The notes beneath the pieces were generated by a model. That model was not told where the DNA came from, searched no databases, and saw only the letters and a program-made list of their open reading frames with translations. Positions 54,454 through 64,000 of a DNA stretch of 64,000 bases are shown here, one piece after another. The stretch comes from Muraenolepis orangiensis. Taxonomy: Eukaryota > Chordata > Actinopteri > Gadiformes > Muraenolepididae. The stretch is taken from assembly GCA_027704905.1 (NCBI GenBank), contig CM051002.1, positions 3,749,824 through 3,813,823 of the forward strand. Direction: 5' to 3'. The position numbers were made by a program, and so were the translations under genes. Each line of letters begins with the position of its first letter. Within the stretch, counting starts at the first letter, position 1.

Positions 54454-54543
54454 GAAGAATTACATTAGTTTTATTGAAACAGTAAATCCAATGCTCTCGA
54501 AGAGGAGAGATGTTAGGTGAGAAAGAGCAGCAAAAAAAGCCTA

Positions 54544-55412
<869 letters not shown>

Positions 55413-55933
55413 ATTGCAGTATCGCATTAAAAGTTACTCATCGTACAGAGTATTTAGTTACACTGCTTGTAGTTAATCAGCTGTAAAAAGTAAGGGGCTA
55501 TGACTAATAAGGGAGGATAACTTGTAGTGCAGTGTTGTAGTCCTTCCCCTGTATGCAAACACAATTCTTCAAAATTCACTCCTCACTTATGAAGTGACGA
55601 TTTATCAACTAGAAGATCTAAGTTTGAACAAATGGTTCACAGGCACATTTTCAAGAAGCTGGATTTAGCAGATTTATCGGCTAGTTTGTGAAGTCAGAAT
55701 TCAGTTAATTTTCAGATACCAAGATGAGACTTATCTACCCAGTAGTCGAAACTAGCTATACCCGCTTCATGCTACGTTTTGTTCATTTTATCAGTGTTTA
55801 ATGATTGATTCCAACAGCATTTTTCAAACATGTCATACATCTATCTGTATTATCCTTTTTATTGTGTATATTATGTTTTAGGCCTAGTATTGTGCTATAT
55901 AGTGCTGTTTATAGTATATAGTATAGTGTATAG

Positions 55934-56873
55934 CAGTGGAGGCTCGTCCATTGAGGAAAGGGAGGACCATCCTCCCTAACATTTCAGAGAAAAACAAACC
56001 TGTAAGAGAAAAATATATATAACACATACACACAAATGTATGCATTCATCTGAAAAAATACAGATCATATTACTATTTTAACACTTTGAAGGAACAACAA
56101 TCAAGTCCCTAAGTACCAACAGCACCCCCTACCATAATTGAAAATTACTGTATGGAAGATCGTTCTCCCTAAGCGCCCCATTGAAGTCCATTATAAAACT
56201 GCCGGACTCGAGTGGCCTGTGAGTCCTGGTGTTTAACATGAGTGTGTATGGCAGTAAGGGAGGACGATCCTCCCTGAGGGCGGGTCCAGAGGCTCTGTGA
56301 ACCAATCAGCAGAGCTCTCTGCGCTGGTGAATACCCAGAGTTTTGGGGGGCGGGTTATCATCATGCAAGGATCTATCTTTTGTCATTCATTAATTCCACG
56401 TTCCAGACAACTCGTGAGTCATTTACTTTTAATATTATTTTTGATTTGAAACTTTCGAGTTCCAGGTGCATGACGTTAAGGTAAACAGAAAGCATGGCTG
56501 ACCGTGACAAGGTGGTGTCTTTGGCTCGGGATTATAGAATTCACCTGATTTACGTGCATAACTGGTTTACTATATGATAGTATGTTTTATAATAATAAAA
56601 TACAGGTAAATATGCTTTTCACAAATAACGCAGCACTAGCCACTGTGCATATATCTTATATTCCGATGTTTCAGATTAATGTTTTTTCTGCATTAATTGA
56701 GTAATCACTAAATAGCTATTTTTAATCATAACAATGCATTCTTCCCTCTCAGATCACAATCAGTTTCAATTCTGTTTGGCTTGTCTGCTCAAATGACCCA
56801 CTAATACACTATCAAAATGTATAGTGAGGCACCTTCCTTCCTCCCCTAGTTTTACAACCACCAGCTGCCACTG
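55934..56873. mobile_element. hAT-like non-autonomous DNA transposon, 940 bp
   Basis: Ends cagtggaggctcgt and (reversed right end) cagtggcagctggt form imperfect terminal inverted repeats. Flanking octamers gtgtatag (55926-55933) and gtatatag (56874-56881) match at 7 of 8 positions, the 8-bp duplication typical of hAT elements. No transposase frame inside. It contains a partial internal repeat (ggaggaccatcctccct and ggaggacgatcctccct). Confidence 0.65.
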
Positions 56874-56984
56874 GTATATAGTAGATAGCATATAGTGCTG
56901 TTCATAGTATAGTACATAATATGTTGTATATAGTGTTGATCATAGTAAATAGTATAGTATATTAGATTAGATTCCCCAGTGAAT

Positions 56985-57060
56985 GGGGAGTAAGCATTCC
57001 ATTGGCAAATTTGTGTTTGTGTATAACATCTTGAATCTCAAATCTCGAATCTTGAAAATT
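56985..57060 (+). mobile_element. Rex1-type LINE 3'-tail fragment
   Basis: gaatggggagtaagcattcc followed by atcttgaatctcaaatctcg, the same tail as in the other fragments. Confidence 0.45.
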
Positions 57061-58650
57061 AGAATTGTTTGGCATGTGGTTTAAAGATAAAGCTATTAGG
57101 CTATTACAAGGCCATTCTATATGTGATGTGTGGGAGTGGGTTACCTGACAGCTACTGGTTCACGTGACAGGCTAAAGACAGGTAGTTGGCGCCGCCCCGT
57201 ACTTCCGTGTTATGTGTTTAACTTACACACCCGGCAAACGTAAGTTGAACTGATTGCCTAGGTTTGTGGTTGCCGGTGGTGAAAGACGTAATCGGTAAGC
57301 AGGATAACGTTCTAACTATTAATATTTTAAAGCTTGATGCACCGTTTTTCCATTTTTAATATCTAGTCCAGTATCCTTCCACAGTACTCACAAGTAGGTG
57401 CTTTGTGCTTAAGGCGATAGAGCAAGAGGGACAGACTTGCAACAAATGTGTCCAGTGTTTTAACTGTAGTTTTAACAAGGAAAACGCATGTTTATTAAAG
57501 GAAAAACGTTTGTTTGGGTAAAAGGGAAATGTATATGAATTGTGGTGTAGTAAATTTAAATGTGTTTGTGTATTAGATAGGAAGTTTATGTATGTTTCCT
57601 TTGTTTCAGGCATCTCTTGCAATCACTGTTTTTGCGTGCTTTACGTGTGCCTTTTGTTGAGTGCCCTCTTAGACGTGTGGTGCTCATCTTCCATTTATTA
57701 GTTTTGTCTTGTGTGGTTATTTTGAATGTGTTCAGTCCATGTGATTATCGGTGTGTCGTCTGTCGCCTCTGTGCTGGGCCATGCCCATAATAGAACCCTG
57801 TGCGATTAAAGCAATTTACTTTTGGTATACAGTCTTTTCCTCTCATTCATTCATTTGAACACCTTCTAGTGGGGATATTTGGATCGACATTGGCTATATA
57901 TATTGAATTCCTCACAAGCTCAAATTAAGGGTTTTGCTCCTCCTACACAGGAGGTGGTGCTGTATAAATAAAGTAAGCCCTGGGCTTGTGTAGGTCACAT
58001 ATACATTTTTTTAATGATTCTTGCATTACATAACGCAGCTTCCAAGAACATAGCCAGCCTCCGATTGGTCCGTCCGCCGAACGGTATGAGAGCAACCAGC
58101 GATGATAAATCCCTAGCCTTGTACAAGGTACATTTCCATGCGAGGGATGGCGCTGGTCAGGCTAGTTTGGGTTTTCGTCTTCAGCTCACAAGGACAAAAC
58201 CTTTCATCGAAGAAGGCGGCGAAGGGAAATAATGTTTTTAGTGATACGGAAGTTTGTAAGGGCTCAACTCTTGCAAATAACATTGTGTAGCTGCTTGAGT
58301 TCCCATCGTACAGATGCATGCTTCAGTTAATTGAAAGACCTGTACTTCATAGGCTACTTAATAAAATTACTCTTTTCTAAAATTCACCGCCAACAGTTTA
58401 CTGTTGACTCTAGAGGTGATGGAGTGCAAGTGCGGAATTCTGATGCCGCCCTGAGGCAATATGCACATGCGGAAATATGATTAAAATTGCCAGTGCAGAA
58501 TTCTGCGGAAGCCTGCCAAGTTTATGAGAGTTGTCCAAGATCTCAGCAGAGGCAGAGCAACTCACGCTCTGCACTGAGCATCAAATGTTAATTCCTGCTG
58601 CAGGGGATCCGGCATTGAGGGGTGAGAGAGAGAGAGCACTCAAATTATCA
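57061..58650. other. No gene recognised
   Basis: 1.6 kb with small open frames only (88 residues minus at 57622-57356; 72 residues plus at 58014-58232) and no motifs I can name. Part of 57170-57840 (ggcgccgccccgtacttcc ... ctgtgcgattaaagc) could be an LTR, but I find no duplication. Confidence 0.4.
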
Positions 58651-58651
58651 A

Positions 58652-58769
<118 letters not shown>

Positions 58770-59010
58770 GTCGCTGCTCTCTTGCTGTCTTCCCGTATCT
58801 CCGGTTTCATTCGCAGGAAAATGCAGAGCCTTTCATCGCCGAAGCCAGACTGGCAAGCGTGCAGATCTGCATCCACTCTCCCACCTACCACCCACCGTCC
58901 TTCCTCAGGGTCCCTCAGTGGACGTCATAATGTACAGAACATATTCGCATTACAAAACCAGAGAGGCCGGCCTCAGAGTTCCTCCCCCTGGGGGAGGAGC
59001 AAATGGGGGT

Positions 59011-59339
59011 TGTCACAAGGTGGGGAAGTGGGTTGGACCCCGAACGCAGACGCCGAAACGGCTTTATTTGCACCGAACACACACACAGTCACAAGAGTGC
59101 ATAGTTGAGTAATGACCTCACGCTGGGGTAAAGGAAAGACAACGTATATATACCCCAGGTGAGGTGATAAGCAATTACCCGGGGAGATTGTGTCCAGGTG
59201 TGTGTGTGTGCGCCACCAGCGCACGTGGCTTGGCCACGCCCCCTGCCAATCAACGTGATTGTTTATTGACAGGGGCGTGTGTGCGCCGCCAGCGCACGTG
59301 GCTAGACCACGCCCCCTGCCAACCACCGTAGCCGTGACA
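59011..59339 (-). mobile_element. Solo LTR, 329 bp, TSD ggggt
   Basis: Begins tgtcacaagg and ends gccgtgaca, flanked by a perfect 5-bp duplication ggggt (59006-59010, 59340-59344). Near the left end 'ctttatttgcac' read in reverse gives aataaag, suggesting minus orientation. It holds two tandem copies of a 70-75-bp unit containing gccagcgcacgtggct and ccacgccccctgccaa (about 59195-59335). Same TGTCAC/GTGACA ends as the LTR at 49228. Confidence 0.75.
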
Positions 59340-59908
59340 GGGGTAAGGCTTCAGGCAGCCAGGTGTCAGCAGTCGTTAACGCGGTCAGAGAGAAGATGCG
59401 TCTCAATTGGACGAAAAAAACCTCCTAATAATAATGACAGCAAATAATATTAATAACGAACGTGAGGAAAAGGAGTGGGTGGTTTGGATTTGTAGGGGGG
59501 TTTGTTGTTGTTGTTGTCACCACAGCGTGGTGTGTATCAACCTGCCTGGAGCAGGGCCACTGGCCTGTGAGACATGGTGTTCATTAGTAAGTTTAAGTTG
59601 TGCGCTTTGCTCCCCTTTGCTGAGTCTAATGGCAGGGAGGCATGATGTGACGTGGGTCACATGTGTGTGTTCGGCTCATTCTACACATCTCACACAAGCC
59701 TTGGTTTGGCTTATAGGGCTGTTACTGTGGAAACAAGTTGGAAAAACAATTATGGGAAACCATTTTGGTTCTGCCATATTGTGTGGGCACAGGTTTCGTA
59801 GTCTAGTGGGGAAAATATATGCATATTTAATGAGGATGTTTTTTTTTTGTCCAAACAGAATCATGTTAGGATAAAGTCAAAGGCTTTCAGATGTGTCCAC
59901 AGAACGTT

Positions 59909-60058
<150 letters not shown>

Positions 60059-60102
60059 ATCTCTCGTAATCTTAATCTAGGGGGTATTCCCACTATTCCA
60101 AA

Positions 60103-60751
60103 GGTTCACTAGTCTGAGAGTTCACTAGTCCGAGGGTTCATTAGTCTGAGGGTTCACTAGTCCGAGGGTTCATTAGTCTGAGGGTTCACTAGTCCGAGGG
60201 TTCACTAGTCCGAGGGTCCAGTAGTCAGAGGGTTCACAAGTCCAAGGGTTCACTAGTCCGAGGTTACACTAGTCCAAGCTTACATGAGTCCGAGGTTCCA
60301 CTAGTCCAAGGGTTCACTAGTGCTAAGATTCACTTGACCGAGAATTCACTAGTCCGAGGGTCCATAAGTCCGAGGGTCCATAAATCCAAGGGTTCACTAG
60401 TTCAAGGGTCCATTAGTCTGAGAGATAACACGTTTGAGTTTACTAGTCAGACTAGTCATTATATCAGTCTTTTTAAAATAGGGTTCCGCAAAATAATTAA
60501 TTTAAATAATAATTTTGGCTGATGTATTCATTTCTATTTTGTACTATTCTTCAGTTTTGCCCTAATATTATATCAAATTATATTCCTGATGCTTTGTTAT
60601 TAGATTACCCTCGGACTTGTGAACCCTCAGACTTGTGAACCCTCAGACTAGTGAACCCTCAGACTAGTGAACGCTTGGACAAGTGAACCCTTGGATTAGT
60701 GAACCCTTGGACTTGTGAACCCTCAGACTAGTGAACCATTGGACTAGTGAA
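60103..60751. mobile_element. Foldback-like structure: inverted arrays of a 16-bp repeat
   Basis: The left array (60103-60422) has about 20 copies of the 16-bp unit 'ggttcactagtccgag' with point variants. The right array (60608-60751) has nine copies of the same unit in reverse complement ('ccctcagactagtgaa'). The 185-bp centre is AT-rich and non-coding. Inverted ends built of short tandem repeats are the design of foldback transposons such as Drosophila FB; no transposase and no clear target-site duplication are seen here. Confidence 0.75.
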
Positions 60752-60759
60752 TTGGTCGA

Positions 60760-61840
60760 TCTGTGGATCACTCAGAACTGTGATCTGATTTAATATGTCT
60801 GCGTCGCTGCCTCAACCGTGTTGTTCTATCATTTAACCTGTGTGCTGGAAGTATCAGGGAGCGCTTTGATGACTTACTGTATCTACTCCCTGGTCCCCCC
60901 TTTCATCTGTCAGAGCACATTGCAGAGCAATTACAAGAAAACAAATACTAAACATACTGTTTGGAGGTTTATGACGTTCCCTGCACTCAGTAAAAATAAT
61001 TGAATAAGTCATTCATATTTCAAATGTTTTAAATATTAATGATTCCAAATATGACCTAAATAACTGCAAATGCCATTGGAAAATGGGTAGAACAACATTG
61101 CTGCCAAGTGGAGCAGATATGTGTACCAAAATCTGTCTCCTAAAAGGAAAGGCATACAGTCGACAATTATCCCTGCATGCCACTTTGCAGGGGAAATGCA
61201 TTTTCCCTCTCTCTCTCTTTCTCGCACGGCTTTCACCCAGCTTCCCTTCACTATGGGATGGTGAGAGGAGGCAGGAGGGGTGTAGACAAACAGGTGCAAC
61301 AAGTACATAGCTTACACATGACCAAGTCGATTAGGTCGGAAGCAAATGTCATAAGACATTTTCTTCATCGACAACAAACACATATCAAGTATATGCAATG
61401 CTGTCCCAGACATGGCCCTTGAAACTGCAACCACACGGTGTCATCAATGGAGTTGGTTTTAGAGCAGAGCAGGTGCTGTAGGAAGAAATGTGTTTCCTCT
61501 ATTTCAGAGAAGGCTATTTCCACTTTAATCTCCCATTCCTCTTGAAGGGTTCTGGGACCTCAGTCGGCATGTGAGCTCTGCCTCCCACAACTTCACAAAG
61601 GTTGACGTGAAAGCCTATTATGAATGCATAAGATTTATCCTCTTCAAACTAATTCCTCATAAATTACTCTGATTCATTATGGAAATGAAGGTCGGATTAT
61701 TAAGATGACAATATCTGAGTCTTATTGAACATTTTTTAAATCTCAATCATGAAACAAAACCTTATGTTAGCCACTGCATTTTTCTTCCTGTCTACTCAAT
61801 CTAAATCTTAATCTGGAGGTTTGAATCCTAAATGTAAATA
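60760..61840. other. No gene recognised
   Basis: Unique-looking sequence with small open frames and no motif; short CT stretch at 61205-61222. Confidence 0.4.
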
Positions 61841-61844
61841 TGGA

Positions 61845-61997
61845 GGATTGAATCCTCTTTCTTGGTAAATTGAGCTTCTCTGAATTTAACCCATCCTACA
61901 GAATTAGGAGCAGTGGGCAGCTATTGTTTCATAAACAGTGCCTGGGGGAGCAGTGTAGGGGTCTGGTATATAACAGACTGAGCTACTGCCACCCCCG
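61845..61997 (-). mobile_element. tRNA-derived SINE, family A (copy 6, deleted)
   Basis: Minus-strand copy with ggaggattgaatcctc tail, taacccatcctacagaatt body, gcagtgtaggggtctgg, then an abrupt jump to aacagactgagctactgcc: about 90 bp including box B are deleted. Confidence 0.7.
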
Positions 61998-62233
61998 AAC
62001 AGGGTCCAATTGTCTGCCCATACAACCGATAAAGCCCTTAGTGTATTTGTTAAAACAAATGTTATCGTCGCATTCCTCCAAGTAGTTTCCCGTCATTTCT
62101 AAAGACCACCTGACCCTGTTGGCTTCATTTAGCAGCAGCAGCAAGAGACTGGCCCCAATGCGCAGCTTCATCTAAACTCTGCCCATTATACACTTTCTAC
62201 ACCATCACCATCACTAGAGCTATGTGTTGTCTA

Positions 62234-62321
62234 TGTGTGTGTGTGTTTGTGTGTGTGTGTGAGTGTGAGTGTGAGTGTGTGTGTGTGTGTGTGTGCGTGT
62301 GTGCGTGCGAGCGTGTGTGCA

Positions 62322-62363
<42 letters not shown>

Positions 62364-62455
62364 GTGTGTGCGTGTGCCCGTGTGTGTGCGTGTGTCTGTG
62401 TGTGTATGTGCGTTTGTGTGTGTGTGTGCTTGTGTGTGTCTGTGTGTGTGTGTGC
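62234..62455. repeat. (TG)n microsatellite, interrupted
   Basis: About 220 bp of TG with many GA, GC and CC interruptions. Confidence 0.95.
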
Positions 62456-62618
62456 AGGCCGGGGAAGGAGAATCAAATCAATAGCTGCAGGCAAGGGGAG
62501 CTAACAAGGTCTAGCATTGTGTTCTGCCTCTAAGTAACGTCAGGGGACTCTCAGGTCCCCCATACTTTCACCATCACATGTCTTATGGAGTATCACTGGT
62601 GTGCTCGTGAGTGCATTC

Positions 62619-62619
<1 letters not shown>

Positions 62620-62678
<59 letters not shown>
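62620..62678. repeat. (GT)n microsatellite
   Basis: About 59 bp of pure GT. 62690-63410 beyond it holds a G run at 62863-62874 and three tandem 'cttatcagt' units near 63016-63040, otherwise nothing recognised. Confidence 0.95.
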
Positions 62679-62680
<2 letters not shown>

Positions 62681-63421
62681 AGAAAGAGCACGAGGGCCTG
62701 TAACTTACAATGTCTTCTTCTCACCCCTCACCTCTCAAAGGTATACGGCTCAGAGGACATGTTTGTAAACACGTGTTAGTTCTGTAAGGTTGTGCTGCAA
62801 TCGTATAAAGAAATCACACGATGAAACACAGAATACATATTGTGTTTGGGTTTTTGTGTGTGTGGGGGGGGGGGAGTTATGCCCTAAGGCTAGGGTTCAG
62901 ACCACATGGAAACAGCAAGACAGCCAATTCAAGACAAATTCTAAACGTCATGGTACGCAGTTTTGCTTTACCTAACCTCAAAATAATTCACAGAGAATCT
63001 ATTTGACATAAAAGTCTTATCAGTCTTATCAGTCTTATCATAAGTGCTGTCATCAAGCTCAATTTAACGCCATCTCGCTTACAGGAATAAATAATAAATT
63101 TGTTGTGAATAACATTATCGGTGAAAGCATGCAGACGTAATGAAGTGGAGATATAGTGTGTAGACTACACTTACAAATTAACCTCGGTCATGATACCATG
63201 GCAAATGCTGGGCAGCCAACCCTCCGACACAAAAACACACACACAAACACACATTTAAAACACTTTTAAAAAAGGGTCTCAGATATTCCCAATGGCACCT
63301 TTTGTCAAGTCAACACCCCCTCCACTAAATAAAGGTCTGATGGGCACGTTAGCAAAGAGACAACGCCACTGTCTCCCATAGCCTCTGTGTGAGTGTGTAC
63401 TGTGTAACACTATGTGAGATC

Positions 63422-63676
63422 TAAATCTAAATTTAACTATTCCTCTTTATTGGTCACGTACATGTACACACACACTGTGAAATGTGTTTCTCTGCATTTA
63501 ACCCATCCTTGTATTAGGGAGCAGTGGGCAGGCATTTTTATATACAGCTTCCCGGGGAGCAGTGTAGGGGTCTGGTGCCTTGCTCAAGGGAACCTTGGGC
63601 AGCAGTGCCCAGGTGTTTCCGGGACTTGAACCGGCGACCTTCCGGTTCCCAAGCCAAGTCCCAATAGACTGAGTGA
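63422..63676 (-). mobile_element. tRNA-derived SINE, family A (copy 7)
   Basis: Minus-strand copy, one of the best preserved: cctctttattggtcacgtac, tttctctgcatttaaccc, ggagcagtgtaggggtctgg, then the reversed tRNA-like head ttgaaccggcgacc / ccaagccaagtcccaataga. The last 320 bp of the window show nothing recognised. Confidence 0.75.
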
Positions 63677-64000
63677 GCCTCCCCCACCCCCTTAACAAAT
63701 AAATACATCAACTCTCTGGCTGAGCACTTGGCCACGCTGTCGTAGCCTGCCCGGCCTTAGTGATTATATTTCCCTCTGTTGCCCCAGAAACCAATTCAGT
63801 GGCCAATCGATGGCTTGTTAGCAAAATTAGCCTTGATTTGAAAAGGCATGGCAAGTACTTGTGTTCCTAAATTGCAGCGCTCCATGTTCCCGTCAGGTTT
63901 GATAAGACTCGAGGCCGGCTGGACATTGGTGTTGGTTTGTCCAGTTTGCAATGTTGCAGTTGCAACAGTCCTCCAGATTCTTTGATTTACTTCACCCTTC

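Noticed and set aside
58014..58232. 72-residue + strand ORF as a small gene
   Set aside because: No homology I recognise, no splice or promoter context; length is within chance expectation.
60103..60751. CRISPR-like array
   Set aside because: Units are contiguous 16-mers without spacers and occur in both orientations in a vertebrate genome; not CRISPR.

Overview
The window looks like intronic and repeat-rich DNA from a ray-finned (teleost) fish. The evidence is three cadherin exons with GT/AG splice sites separated by kilobase introns, fish-type non-LTR retrotransposons (Rex1-, Rex3-, L2- and Tx1-like), several copies of tRNA-derived SINEs, and very dense microsatellites. There is nothing prokaryotic: no operons, ribosome binding sites or CRISPR arrays. 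Two runs of exactly 1000 N (18657-19656 and 35501-36500) are scaffold gaps whose true size is unknown.

The only host gene I can support is a type II classical cadherin on the + strand, most likely cdh22. Its exons at 27318-27437, 30720-30887 and 35091-35278 are 120, 168 and 188 nt long, the order and sizes I remember for type II cadherins. They splice in frame and encode EC2 and the start of EC3. No upstream or downstream exons were recognised; the next one may lie in the second gap or beyond the window.

Layout. 1-3056: a degenerate Rex3/RTE-like LINE interrupted by a SINE and an L2-like LINE, then a second Rex3 3' end in inverted orientation. 3400-6900: low-complexity DNA, two SINEs and a possible MITE. 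6911-18640: two head-to-tail copies of a Tx1-clade LINE embedded in (TTC)n; the second has an intact 1299-residue ORF2. 19657-21380: an 8-bp minisatellite and a CA array. 21381-27170: mostly unannotated DNA with a pair of tRNA-derived SINEs and a 168-bp tandem repeat. 27169-35278: the cadherin exons, with microsatellites touching two splice acceptors, an expanded SINE and an inverted LTR pair. 36501-36738: the 3' end of a third Tx1-type copy followed by a long (TTC)n array. 37622-49017: a nest of Rex1-like LINE pieces, split by a 3.07-kb LINE with a 9-bp target-site duplication and an almost intact EN-RT ORF. 49228-64000: two solo LTRs with 5-bp duplications, a hAT-like element, simple-sequence arrays, and two unusual inverted-repeat structures (54544-55412 and 60103-60751).

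Apart from the cadherin, the coding potential is all retrotransposon: endonuclease plus reverse transcriptase ORFs for target-primed reverse transcription. The most noteworthy items are the (TTC)n-associated LINE tandem, the foldback-like structure built from inverted arrays of a 16-bp repeat, and the 57-bp identical inverted repeat carrying (GA)n/(CT)n.
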